Shown piece by piece: positions 31,999-40,894 of a stretch of 45,210 bases of DNA. The notes beneath the pieces were generated by a model. The model was given only the letters and a program-made list of their open reading frames with translations, ran no database searches and was not told the origin of the DNA. Within the stretch, counting starts at the first letter, position 1, and each line of letters opens with the position of its first letter. This DNA is from Saprospiraceae bacterium (GTDB lineage: Bacteria > Bacteroidota > Bacteroidia > Chitinophagales > Saprospiraceae). Both the position numbers and the translations under genes were made by a program. The stretch is taken from positions 1 to 45,210 of the forward strand of contig JAHDHL010000042.1 of the NCBI GenBank assembly GCA_020631355.1. The letters run 5' to 3'.

Positions 31999-34900
31999 AT
32001 GAAACGATTTTTACTAAGTATCTGCATGATGTTGAGCTTTTTGAGTTATTCAAATAGCCAATGTAGCATAGATCCCGTCCCTGTTTCAACCTTGTTGCCA
32101 TTAGGGATTGAGGGTAATGCATTCCAATTGAATTCGGCAGCAGCCAATCCATTGCCATATACTGTGGCCTGGACGGTGTCCGGAGGTTCATTGGTATTTG
32201 AAGACCCATCTATGGGCGCTGCTTTGTTCGATTTTCCTGAAGCAGGAATATATAACATATGTGCAACAGCAACGTATGACGATGGAACGCCGATGTGCAT
32301 GGTTTGTATTGATTTCGATTATCAGGGACCTACAGGAGGTAATCCTTGTGGAGATGCAGGCATTAATGCCAGTGCAGTAGCTGATACTACGGGATTTTAC
32401 GAAGTAATGGCTTTCAATACGGATAGTGTCGATGCGGCAACTGTAAGTTGGGACCCTGATACGGGTTATGTCCTGAATGAGGACCCTGCCACACTTAGTG
32501 CCACAATAGAGTTTCCCTCTACTGGAATTTATACGGTATGTATGAATTATTTGTCATTGAGTGGAGATGCTTGCTCGGCTTGTATGGATATAAATTACAG
32601 TGATATACCCACAGAGTCCTGTTTGGTGCAGATGGAGTATGGTGTATTGGATGAGGCGACCTATGATTATGGTGTTCTGGCTCAGTTTTCTGAGGGAGTT
32701 GATTATAATACACTGGTTTGGGATGCGTTCGGAGCAGGAGTAGTAACAACGGGTGTTTTGTTACCCGGCAATCCGGAGTTGGTGCAGGTGACATTCAATG
32801 GGCCAGGGATTTATCCCGTATGTGTTACCGTAACATCATTGGATGGGGATGTATGCCAAGAATGTATCGATGTGGAAGTAACGGATGCACCACCTGTGAA
32901 TTGTACTTCAGGCTTTTCTGCCGGACAAATATCACAACCCGGAATGTTCTGGTCCTTCAGCTATGACGGGAATACGGACTTTATGGATTTGTCCACATTC
33001 CAATGGGATTTGGGTGGCGGAACATTACCTGATCCCAATGCTTCACTGAATGACTTGTCCATTACGGCAGAATTTCCTACAGAAGGAACCTATGTCGTGT
33101 GTTTGAATGTAACGGATTTGAATGGGGATGATTGTTCTACTTGTTATAATATCATTGCTGCGAATTATGATCCTGCTCCTTGTACGATGCAGGTGTATGG
33201 TGAGGCAGCGAATCCGGCCAATTATGAATATTACTTCGCTGCAGATATTCAGGGAGAAGTGGATTTTAATTCTATCGTTTGGGATTTCGGAGGTGGAGTA
33301 GGCGCTATTGACCCCATAGGAATTGGTAGTAATTATAGTTTTGTAACATTCCCCGAACCTGGGGATTATACGGTATGTGTAACTGCAACAGGTGCTGATG
33401 GGAATCCTTGTTCTGCTTGCTATGATGTCATGGTCGAAGAATATGTACCAGAGCCTTGTACGGTTACGGTTACATCCAATGCCAATAACCCAGCAGCATA
33501 TATTTATGATTTCTATGCCAATCCGGGTGGTGATATTGATACGAGTGAACCACTTACGTGGACATATACCGGAGGTGCTAACATTGGCCTCAATACCAAT
33601 GATAATTGGTTGCAGCTACAATTTCCTGGAGCTGGCACCTATGATGTTTGTGTGACGGGTGTAGGATTGGATGGTGGCAATTGTACACATTGTGAGACTA
33701 TTGTGATAGCAGAATATGTACCACAACCTTGTTCGGTCGTTTTGAATTATTTCATTACATCGAATTCGGATTATACTGCGAGTGTCTATGCTGAGTTCAA
33801 TGGAGATGTGGATTGGACGACCATCACTTGGGATTTAGGTGGTGGTGTGGATTATCTCTTTGGAGACCCTACGGGTAATAATTTGGTTGACATTCAGTTT
33901 CCCGGAGAGGGAGTTTATACGGTATGTGCTACTGCAACTGGACTTGATGGAGTTGATTGCTCATCATGTGTGGATGTCCTCATTGATTCCTCATCTAATA
34001 TTCCATGCGATGCAGGATATTGGTATTACGAGGACCCCGCTACAGGAACTTACTTCTTCGAAGCCTTTGCCAATAATGGCCAGGCACCTTACACCTACGA
34101 ATGGATTATTCCTGAGTTAGGAGTCGTAGTATCGAATGACCAATCATTCAGTACGGATAGTATCCCGGATGGATTGTTCTTCAGTTTGTGTGTAACGATT
34201 ACGGACGCAACCGGTGATGTTTGCGAATATTGTGAGCCCATTGGTGATAATGTGATATACCCGCCATTGCCTCCTGGAGATGGTTGTTTGGATTGGAATG
34301 TGATTGATTTGACGGCCACCTGCCCTGAGATATATGATCCGGTTTGTGGTTGTGATGGCATTACCTATGAGAATGCTTGTATTGCAGAACAATGTTTTGG
34401 AGTGGTAGCTTATGTCCAAGGGCCTTGCCCGGGGTATGTTGACCCAACCGTTCCGACCCAACCGGAGGATTGTACTGGAGAGTTCTTCTATTTCGGCCAA
34501 CCTGACGGTGATGGCGGAGTAGACCTGTTCTTCTTTGGTTTTGGGAACAATGCTGATGATTTCGTTTGGGATATGGGTGACGGAACCATCATCAACGGAC
34601 CTGATGCATTCCTTAGCATTGATAGCTTGGATGCTCTTTCGTCCTACACGGTCTGTATGACTACGGTTTCCTATTGGGATACTTGTTCCGTTACCGTTTG
34701 TGAAACTATTGTCTTGGACCCCGACCCAACCGGATGGATAGAAGGTTACGTCTTTGATAATAGTGATGAGATTGGTGGAGGAAACGGCCAAGGAGAAGTG
34801 GAAAGAGTCATGTCCAGTAATGGGGAGCCATTGCCGGGAGCGATAATTGAATTAGTAGATTGGAATGGGAATGTCCTGGAATCCGTGGTTACTGATGTGG

Positions 34901-35334
34901 ATGGAAAGTATAGCTTCACACAGTTGTATTTCGGGGATTTCCATATCCATGTGAATATAGATGGCGCAACTCATGTGCCGTATTTGGTGTCCATCAGTCC
35001 TACTTCGCAGTTTGCGAACGAGATCAATTTTGAACTGAGACAAGATGGAGAAGTTGTGTTGGGTACGGATGAATTGGATTGGGCGACAAATGTCATGTTA
35101 TTGCCAAATCCTACGAAAGGCGATGTGTCATTGAGCATGAATCTGACAAAAAATGCCGAAATCCAAATCGTGGTCAGTGATATGACAGGAAGAAATATAT
35201 CTTCACAATCATACTCCACTACACAAGGAATCTTTACGGAATCCTTGGACTTGAATGGTTTGGCGAGTGGTGTTTATCTGGTGAGTATCGTATCAGGGAA
35301 TGAAGTTCTGACCAGAAAAGTTGTGAAGCAATAA
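31999..35334 (+). CDS. Module gene C, copy 1: cysteine-rich PKD-like repeat protein with Kazal-like domain, T9SS type A
   Basis: A 1111-residue secreted protein. After a signal peptide (about 1-20) come eight ~90-residue PKD-like modules. Each opens with a cysteine and most close with a VCxTxxxxDGxxCxxC pattern. Next is a Kazal-like domain (about residues 763-812, with PVCGCDGITYENAC), a ninth PKD-like module with WDMGDG, a Gly-rich segment leading into a Cna-B/SdrD-like domain (about 915-1015, GWIEGYVFD and TDVDGKYSF), and a type A sorting domain (about 1030-1111) ending LTRKVVKQ. Kazal folds are best known as protease inhibitors, so a protective or adhesive surface role is possible. It is the last gene before the terminator. 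The paralogue at 38173-40635 has half as many modules. Confidence 0.87.
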   Translation: MKRFLLSICMMLSFLSYSNSQCSIDPVPVSTLLPLGIEGNAFQLNSAAANPLPYTVAWTVSGGSLVFEDPSMGAALFDFPEAGIYNICATATYDDGTPMCMVCIDFDYQGPTGGNPCGDAGINASAVADTTGFYEVMAFNTDSVDAATVSWDPDTGYVLNEDPATLSATIEFPSTGIYTVCMNYLSLSGDACSACMDINYSDIPTESCLVQMEYGVLDEATYDYGVLAQFSEGVDYNTLVWDAFGAGVVTTGVLLPGNPELVQVTFNGPGIYPVCVTVTSLDGDVCQECIDVEVTDAPPVNCTSGFSAGQISQPGMFWSFSYDGNTDFMDLSTFQWDLGGGTLPDPNASLNDLSITAEFPTEGTYVVCLNVTDLNGDDCSTCYNIIAANYDPAPCTMQVYGEAANPANYEYYFAADIQGEVDFNSIVWDFGGGVGAIDPIGIGSNYSFVTFPEPGDYTVCVTATGADGNPCSACYDVMVEEYVPEPCTVTVTSNANNPAAYIYDFYANPGGDIDTSEPLTWTYTGGANIGLNTNDNWLQLQFPGAGTYDVCVTGVGLDGGNCTHCETIVIAEYVPQPCSVVLNYFITSNSDYTASVYAEFNGDVDWTTITWDLGGGVDYLFGDPTGNNLVDIQFPGEGVYTVCATATGLDGVDCSSCVDVLIDSSSNIPCDAGYWYYEDPATGTYFFEAFANNGQAPYTYEWIIPELGVVVSNDQSFSTDSIPDGLFFSLCVTITDATGDVCEYCEPIGDNVIYPPLPPGDGCLDWNVIDLTATCPEIYDPVCGCDGITYENACIAEQCFGVVAYVQGPCPGYVDPTVPTQPEDCTGEFFYFGQPDGDGGVDLFFFGFGNNADDFVWDMGDGTIINGPDAFLSIDSLDALSSYTVCMTTVSYWDTCSVTVCETIVLDPDPTGWIEGYVFDNSDEIGGGNGQGEVERVMSSNGEPLPGAIIELVDWNGNVLESVVTDVDGKYSFTQLYFGDFHIHVNIDGATHVPYLVSISPTSQFANEINFELRQDGEVVLGTDELDWATNVMLLPNPTKGDVSLSMNLTKNAEIQIVVSDMTGRNISSQSYSTTQGIFTESLDLNGLASGVYLVSIVSGNEVLTRKVVKQ

Positions 35335-35415
35335 GCAACTAATCAGAAAAGCAGTTGTTTTTAATTATAGTGAACCCGTGCATGGGTTTTGATTAGTAAT
35401 TTGTGTTAATATTCA

Positions 35416-35452
35416 AAGGAGTCGGTTGTAGGAGAGCCGACTCCTTATTTTT
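35416..35452 (+). terminator. Intrinsic terminator of module copy 1
   Basis: A 10-bp stem (AAGGAGTCGG at 35416-35425 with 35437-35446) around an 11-nt loop is followed by a T-rich run on the plus strand. The right arm includes the last bases of the convergent A gene of copy 2 (stop at 35445-35447). Confidence 0.85.
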
Positions 35453-36848
35453 TGATGATTTCCAGAAGCCAATTCTTATCCGTTATGGGACTGGTGTTTT
35501 CGATTTCCTCTTTTAATCCCGCCTTTTTTAATTCATTCTTGATAATCTTATTCAAGCATTTTGTGAAATTGAGATAGGTATTCCTGTTGTCATCCGAAAT
35601 CAGTTTGTTGCGCTTCAGATAGGTTTGGAAAGAACTCAATAAGGATTCCAGTGCATCGAACTCATCCGTTTCGTAATAGATTTTGAGTTGGAGTTTTTTC
35701 GCTCCAAGGATATAGTAGATATCTGAATACTCCACTTGGTTCAGATGCTCCATCGCAGAATCGAGATGGCCTCTCCTGTATGAGATTTCGGCCATATTGT
35801 AATGAAATGCATCGCTTTGGAATTCCTTTCGAAGCATTGGTTGGCTCTCAATGATGAATTGCTCGGTATCCTCGTATTTTTTCAGTCTTAGACCTGCTTT
35901 TACCACATTCTTGAAAGTCCAAGGAGGAAGATATCCATCATCCAATAGTAAGGTGGACTCAATTCCATTCTTATACATAACATAGGCCTCATTCAGATAG
36001 TAATCTGTCCGTTCTCCTTTTCTGATTTGTCGGATACTATAATTGATGACAGTGTAATACACTTCCTTTAGTTCTTCGTTCTCGAAGTAATTATGATATG
36101 CCTTGAGGATGGACTTGATTTCTGAGAAATATTTCCCATCACCCACAGTGAGTAATTGATACAATACAAGATAAAGATGCACCGCAGGGTATTTTATGAA
36201 ATCATGCTCGATTAGGTATTCAATGATGCTAGTAGGTATGAATGTATCTGCGTTGTTGGATATGATGGTTTGGTCATTGAGTATATGACATGTATGCTTC
36301 AGCTTATTGGAGAAATAATAAATGTCCAATGCTCCGAGCAATTGTGATACTTGGTCATTATTTTTTCTTACACGCTTTTTATTGAACCGTTCTGCCTCGA
36401 CATTTTTTAATAAGTATTCCCTATAATAGAATTCCGCGTCCCGATGCGAACTGTGATCCTGATACGCTTCGGCTTTTCTATAAATGAAGTTGTAATTCTT
36501 GTCAATATCCCTTTTTACATATGCATTAAGGAGATGATACTCTTTGATGAGTGGTCGCCGCTCCGTTTCCTTATAGGAAATGAACTGTTCTGCAAGCTTT
36601 AGTAACAGATTGGATAGGTACTTGTACTGTTTTTCTTCAAAAGTTTGTTTGGGATTGATTTTTTTCATCACAACTTCACGCTTGATTTTCTTTTCTGGAA
36701 AATCCGGCGCAGCTTTTTTCAGTATCTCATACATTTTGATGACATCTTCCTTTTGATTGAAAAAAGGAGATGCTACAAATTTGGAGAATTCCCTGAATTC
36801 TTGTTTGCTGAAGCTTTTCAACAGTAAAATCAACTTACTTTGAACCAT
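35445..36848 (-). CDS. Module gene A, copy 2: helical (TPR-like) cytosolic protein of unknown function
   Basis: Paralogue of the protein at 29241-30638. The start is set at the ATG 36848 (MVQSKLILLLKSF) because this aligns with the start of copy 1 and gives 467 against 465 residues; a TTG further upstream at 36899 would add 17 unmatched residues. Shared landmarks are SPFFN, a KLKHTCHILNDQTIIS stretch, SDIYYILGAKKLQLKIYYE, SFQTYLKRNKLIS and IENTSPITDKNWLL. No signal peptide, membrane helix or catalytic motif is visible. Retention of this gene in both module copies, always divergent from B and C, argues that it works with the secreted pair, perhaps in the cytosol as a regulator or assembly factor, but that is inference. 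Confidence 0.85.
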   Translation of the reverse strand: MVQSKLILLLKSFSKQEFREFSKFVASPFFNQKEDVIKMYEILKKAAPDFPEKKIKREVVMKKINPKQTFEEKQYKYLSNLLLKLAEQFISYKETERRPLIKEYHLLNAYVKRDIDKNYNFIYRKAEAYQDHSSHRDAEFYYREYLLKNVEAERFNKKRVRKNNDQVSQLLGALDIYYFSNKLKHTCHILNDQTIISNNADTFIPTSIIEYLIEHDFIKYPAVHLYLVLYQLLTVGDGKYFSEIKSILKAYHNYFENEELKEVYYTVINYSIRQIRKGERTDYYLNEAYVMYKNGIESTLLLDDGYLPPWTFKNVVKAGLRLKKYEDTEQFIIESQPMLRKEFQSDAFHYNMAEISYRRGHLDSAMEHLNQVEYSDIYYILGAKKLQLKIYYETDEFDALESLLSSFQTYLKRNKLISDDNRNTYLNFTKCLNKIIKNELKKAGLKEEIENTSPITDKNWLLEIIKK

Positions 36849-36985
36849 ATTTGGAGAATTGTTCACTAATTCATTCAGAAATAAGGTATTTATTTGCAAC
36901 TATTGAATGAATTTATAATACTGTATATCAGTGTTTTATTGATTTTTAGAGTGGCTAAATTTACAACTAATAATGGATATTGTCT

Positions 36986-37016
36986 TTGTTCTGACTCCAT
37001 TTGCTATTTATTTTTG
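36986..37016 (+). promoter_or_regulatory. Bacteroidota-type promoter of the B-C pair, copy 2
   Basis: TTG (36986-36988), a 20-bp spacer and TATTTTTG (37009-37016) match the TTG/TAnnTTTG consensus exactly. Because transcription would begin near 37023, an apparent TTG start at 37001 cannot be used, which supports the downstream ATG for gene B. Confidence 0.65.
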
Positions 37017-37057
37017 ATGTTAGAATAGAAGACCATTCCATTTTGATGATTCAGAAC

Positions 37058-38143
37058 ATGAGAAATATCATATTTATTTTATCCATCTTCCTAGGAAGTG
37101 CCACTATGCCTATCTGGGGGCAAAACCCTGATTCCCTAGTGTGGCCGGGAGATGTTAACAATAATGGTTTGGTCAACCATTTGGATGTACTCTATATGGG
37201 AGCAGCCTATGGTACACAAGGACCGGTAAGGAATAATTCGACAATATCCTGGAACGGATGGGATACACCTCAAAACTGGGGAGGGGCATTCGGGAATGGC
37301 GTGAGTTTCGCATTTGCGGATTGCAACGGGGACGGAGAAGTGAATACTACCGATTTGCAGGCAATACAAGTGAATTATGACCTCCAGCACGATGCATTGT
37401 TGCAAGATGATTTCTTGGTCAATCCAAATCTGGAGCCCACAGCACTGTTATTCGATTCCACAGGTAATATCCCTGCTGTCCCGGGAGAATTCTTATCCAT
37501 ACCGATTTCACTAGGAACAGACAATACGCCTATTGATGATTTTTATGGTCTCGCATTCACAATTGAGGTGAATACCGAATATGTGGATTTGGCCTCTGTG
37601 ACCATTGACTTCGAACAGTCCTGGTTGGATCCGAATGCTGAGGGACTACTCCAACTACAAAAAAGGGTATTCAATGAGAATATAGTAGAAGTGGCAGTGA
37701 GTAGGAGAACAATGACCAATTCTTTTGGAGAGGGAGTCGTAGCCAATGTCAATTTTGTCATCATTGATGATCTGCCCGATTTTGCACCTGAAACAGAAGT
37801 ATTGACCATCAAGAATGTTCTTGTGGTGGATAACCAACTTTCCGTTAATTACGAAGCAACCGGAAGTAGCCTATATCTGGATTTTACGAATAAATTACCC
37901 GAATTACCCCAATCTGACTTTTCTATTTATCCCAACCCTGTGGAGTATGGAGTACTACATATCCAAGGTTTGGAATTATATCCATCTGCCAATGTTCAAA
38001 TGTTTGATTTGATGGGTAGGAGAGTAGAAGCCAGATTGAACGATCAAGATATGAATGTATCCCATCTGCCAACTGGAATTTATATCCTCAACATCTCTAC
38101 GGATGAGGGACAACTATCTGAAAAGATTATGATTACGAATTAA
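37058..38143 (+). CDS. Module gene B, copy 2: secreted protein with dockerin-like and cohesin-like domains, T9SS type A
   Basis: Paralogue of the protein at 30851-31966. From the ATG at 37058 it begins with a clean signal peptide (MRNIIFILSIFLGSATMPIW). An ATG at 37046 is possible, and the frame is open to a TTG at 37001 that lies within the promoter. VWPGDVNNNGLVNHLD gives the first dockerin-like calcium loop and ADCNGDGEVNTTD the second. A beta-rich cohesin-like region follows, with an FYGLAFTIEV strand and a VVANVNFVIIDDLP segment that match copy 1. The last ~75 residues (FSIYPNPVEYG to SEKIMITN) form a type A sorting domain. Gene C starts 29 bp downstream. The exported protein probably sits on the surface with C; its binding partner is unknown. 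Confidence 0.86.
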   Translation: MRNIIFILSIFLGSATMPIWGQNPDSLVWPGDVNNNGLVNHLDVLYMGAAYGTQGPVRNNSTISWNGWDTPQNWGGAFGNGVSFAFADCNGDGEVNTTDLQAIQVNYDLQHDALLQDDFLVNPNLEPTALLFDSTGNIPAVPGEFLSIPISLGTDNTPIDDFYGLAFTIEVNTEYVDLASVTIDFEQSWLDPNAEGLLQLQKRVFNENIVEVAVSRRTMTNSFGEGVVANVNFVIIDDLPDFAPETEVLTIKNVLVVDNQLSVNYEATGSSLYLDFTNKLPELPQSDFSIYPNPVEYGVLHIQGLELYPSANVQMFDLMGRRVEARLNDQDMNVSHLPTGIYILNISTDEGQLSEKIMITN

Positions 38144-38172
38144 TTGTACTGAACTATCAAAACCATATTAAC

Positions 38173-40635
38173 ATGAAGAATTTTTTCTCTTTACTCCTTT
38201 TGACTTTCGGTCTGTCTCTGGCAGTCCAAGCCCAAGGGTTTTATCTTACCGGAAGTGTCTCCGATACGAATGGTAACTTCATACCGAACCTAAGTGGTTT
38301 GATTGAGTATGAGGATTGCGGCACCACTGTGACCGATACCTTATTGACAGATCCTAATGGTTATTTCGATTATACACTTATATCCAATTGCTCCCAAGTA
38401 TCATTTTTTGTAACATTCATCTGCCCTAATGGTAATGTTGTTACAGGTCAGGATGCATTCTATCCAGGGAATCAGACGGTAGTAATGGAATTGGTAATGG
38501 ATTGCGGTAACTCCGGAGGAGGAGGCAATACGGATTCCTGCTATGTCTCAATGGAATATGTTCCCGGTGATTTTGCTCCTTGGTGGAGTTTTTATGCAGA
38601 TGCTGGTGTACTGCCTGCTAATACGGCTTACTCTTGGGATATTCCACAGGGAGCTGCGCTTGTGGACCCTAATTCGGCTAGTAGCTCCAATGTTGATATT
38701 GAATTCTCCGAACCGGGTACATATACAGTTTGTGCCAATGTAGTGGATTTGACGACCGGAGATGTCCTTTGTTCCAATTGTATTACCGTGACTTATCCTT
38801 GGTCAGGAAATGGCTGTACGGCTACTTTCACTTCTGTGGATTCATTCGGATATGTGGTATTGGATGGATATGTTACAGCAGGTACAGGACCTTATACTTT
38901 CCAATGGTTCGTGGATGGAACAGCAGTTTCCACTTCCCAATCCTTGGATATGGCCAATATGCTTCCAGGCACTTACTACGTTTGTTTCATGGCCGTGGAT
39001 GCCAATGGCCTGACTTGTGAATATTGTGATACAATCACCATAGGTGATAATTTGAATTGTTGGACAGGTTTCTCCGAGGTGCAATCTCCTGCTGGAGGAA
39101 CAGGCCTGCAAGCTTGGGCCCAAGGAAGTAGCAATCAGTATTCCTACGAATGGATTATGCCGGATGGAGCAATCGCTTCAGGTGATTTCTTGAGTTTGGA
39201 TAACTATCCTGATGGAACATATACAATTTGTGTAACTGCAACCGGTGCTGATGGTGATGTGTGTGAATATTGTGGTACAGTTACCATAGGTACTCCTGCT
39301 GATTGTGCTGTTACTTTTGAGCACTTACAGGATTCTTTGGGTACTTATAACCAACTTCAGTCCTACATAACAGGTGACCCAGGTGTGAATTATACCTACG
39401 AATGGTGGGTGAATGGAAACCTTGCAGGCTCTGATGACGAATTGGATTTGTCCAATTATGCTCCTGGTGTATACTACTATGCTTGTGTGGTAGCTTATGG
39501 CGATGATGGTTCTGTATGTGAATATTGTGAGGATATCATCATTGACGATGGCCAAGGAGGCGGAGACGAATGCTTGGATTGGACCGTAATCGACCTTGCT
39601 AATGCTCCTTGTACAATGGATTACAATCCAGTATGCGGATGTGATGGTATCGAGTATACCAATGCTTGTATTGCTTACTACTGTTTCGGTGTGTTGGAAT
39701 GGACAGACGGTCCTTGTAACTACAACGGAGGTGGTGTAGGTTCAGGTGGAAATACAGGAGGAGAGCCTGTTGACCCAGGTTGTGAGACTACAGCTGAATT
39801 CTTCTACTATGGAGATGAGAATCCTAATGGTGGTTTTGATGTGTTCTTCTTCGGATTCGGAGTCAATGCTGATGAATTCGTATGGACAATGGGTGATGGT
39901 TCTACCGCTACAGGTGATTTCGTCAACTATACATTCAATCCTACGGATAGCATCCAAGCTTATACCGTATGTTTGACTACCATCTCATGGCAGGATTCCT
40001 GTACGGCTACCATTTGTGAAACTATCGTATTGGATGATACACCTAATGGATTCATTGGTGGTGAGGTAGTTGATGGTGATGGTATCGGTGGCGGTGGCCA
40101 AGTTGAAAGGGTAACCAATGCTGAGGGTGATCCAATGGTAGACGTCACTGTTGATCTTCAGGACCCAACAGGTAATGTCATCGCAACCACGACAACTGAT
40201 GCGGAAGGTAAGTACTCATTCAGTGGCTTACAATTCGGCGATTACTTTGTTCATGTGAATATTGATGGAGTGAATCATACACCTGATTTGGTACAGCTAA
40301 GACCTACGCTTCAGATTGTAGGTGATAATAGCTACGAGGTAGTAGGTAGTGATGTGCTTTCTGGTATCGATGGCGTTTCTTTCGCTTCCGGAATCAGTGT
40401 GGCGCCTAACCCAACAATCGGTGACTTGGTGGTTTCACTTCAGTTACATGAGAAAGTTGATATCAATGTAGTTGTGACGGACATCCTAGGAAAGACCGTT
40501 CGTCAGGAAACGAATACATATAACCAAGGTGCGAACAATATCGAATTGAATTTGGAGGGATTATCAAGTGGTATGTACATGATAAGCCTACAATCCAATG
40601 GTGAGGTATATTCCACTAAGGTGATGAAGAAGTAA
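38173..40635 (+). CDS. Module gene C, copy 2: cysteine-rich PKD-like repeat protein with Kazal-like domain, T9SS type A
   Basis: Paralogue of the protein at 31999-35334 but only 820 residues. Order: a signal peptide (about 1-20); an N-terminal carboxypeptidase-regulatory or Cna-B-like domain (about 22-110, GSVSDTNGNFIPN) that copy 1 lacks; four PKD-like modules, most with the VCxxxxxxDGxxCEYC ending; a Kazal-like domain (about 472-520, with NPVCGCDGIEYTNAC); a Gly-rich linker; a PKD-like module with WTMGDG; a second Cna-B-like domain (about 620-720, TDAEGKYSFSGLQFGDYFVHV in part); and a type A sorting domain ending VYSTKVMKK. The C-terminal half is very similar to copy 1 while the N-terminal half has been rebuilt, a pattern typical of modular surface proteins. 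A perfect terminator follows. Confidence 0.86.
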   Translation: MKNFFSLLLLTFGLSLAVQAQGFYLTGSVSDTNGNFIPNLSGLIEYEDCGTTVTDTLLTDPNGYFDYTLISNCSQVSFFVTFICPNGNVVTGQDAFYPGNQTVVMELVMDCGNSGGGGNTDSCYVSMEYVPGDFAPWWSFYADAGVLPANTAYSWDIPQGAALVDPNSASSSNVDIEFSEPGTYTVCANVVDLTTGDVLCSNCITVTYPWSGNGCTATFTSVDSFGYVVLDGYVTAGTGPYTFQWFVDGTAVSTSQSLDMANMLPGTYYVCFMAVDANGLTCEYCDTITIGDNLNCWTGFSEVQSPAGGTGLQAWAQGSSNQYSYEWIMPDGAIASGDFLSLDNYPDGTYTICVTATGADGDVCEYCGTVTIGTPADCAVTFEHLQDSLGTYNQLQSYITGDPGVNYTYEWWVNGNLAGSDDELDLSNYAPGVYYYACVVAYGDDGSVCEYCEDIIIDDGQGGGDECLDWTVIDLANAPCTMDYNPVCGCDGIEYTNACIAYYCFGVLEWTDGPCNYNGGGVGSGGNTGGEPVDPGCETTAEFFYYGDENPNGGFDVFFFGFGVNADEFVWTMGDGSTATGDFVNYTFNPTDSIQAYTVCLTTISWQDSCTATICETIVLDDTPNGFIGGEVVDGDGIGGGGQVERVTNAEGDPMVDVTVDLQDPTGNVIATTTTDAEGKYSFSGLQFGDYFVHVNIDGVNHTPDLVQLRPTLQIVGDNSYEVVGSDVLSGIDGVSFASGISVAPNPTIGDLVVSLQLHEKVDINVVVTDILGKTVRQETNTYNQGANNIELNLEGLSSGMYMISLQSNGEVYSTKVMKK

Positions 40636-40672
40636 TTATTTTCAAGTTTGATAATTATTTGACTATTAACAG

Positions 40673-40704
40673 AAAGCCCTCCGATATATCGGAGGGCTTT
40701 TTTA
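40673..40704 (+). terminator. Intrinsic terminator of module copy 2
   Basis: A perfect 28-bp palindrome (40673-40700, outer arm AAAGCCCTCCGA) followed by more T residues, 38 bp after the stop of gene C. Because the sequence is symmetric and flanked by A and T runs, it could also terminate transcription from the minus-strand genes to its right. Confidence 0.9.
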
Positions 40705-40750
40705 GTTAATGGAATTTTTATGGGAAATTGAGACCATCATGCATGGAGTA

Positions 40751-40885
40751 TTATTCCCCTTTGGCTTCCTGTTCCTTTCTTTTTCTTTGCTTCTTGGCAA
40801 ATTGATTCACCTTATAATTCCTCCTGACCCTCACATATGTCGAAACGACTACAAGGATGAACATGATAATTGTTACAGTCTTCAT
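40751..40885 (-). CDS. 44-residue single-pass membrane microprotein
   Basis: A short frame starting 9 bp after the stop of the DUF2071 gene on the same strand. It reads MKTVTIIMFILVVVSTYV, one hydrophobic helix (residues about 3-18), then RVRRNYKVNQFAKKQRKR and an acidic end (KEQEAKGE). Hydrophobic helix first and strongly basic tail after is a normal inside-tail topology for a small membrane protein. The tight spacing suggests translation coupled to DUF2071. I know no family for it. Clean start and stop, biased composition and position make it more likely real than chance. Confidence 0.6.
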   Translation of the reverse strand: MKTVTIIMFILVVVSTYVRVRRNYKVNQFAKKQRKRKEQEAKGE

Positions 40886-40894
40886 ATCAGTATA

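Larger units (their letters stand above)
29241..40704. repeat. Tandem duplication of a three-gene surface-protein module (A-B-C)
   Basis: Copy 1 spans 29241-35452 and copy 2 spans 35445-40704. Each holds, in order, gene A on the minus strand, a divergent promoter gap, gene B and gene C on the plus strand 29-32 bp apart, and an intrinsic terminator. A, B and C of copy 1 are homologous to A, B and C of copy 2 at protein level. The copies abut: the A stop codon of copy 2 lies inside the terminator of copy 1. Confidence 0.9.

Noticed and set aside
34144-34791. 215-codon minus-strand frame inside gene C of copy 1
   Set aside because: Antisense shadow over the Kazal-like and PKD-like region of a well-supported protein.
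37001-37057. TTG start giving a 19-residue longer gene B in copy 2
   Set aside because: It overlaps the predicted -7 element and would place the signal peptide internally; the ATG at 37058 aligns with copy 1.
30851-38143. Cellulosome-type scaffold system based on dockerin-like and cohesin-like domains
   Set aside because: No glycoside hydrolases or multi-cohesin scaffold are present; the loops and beta domain are more likely generic T9SS surface-protein parts.
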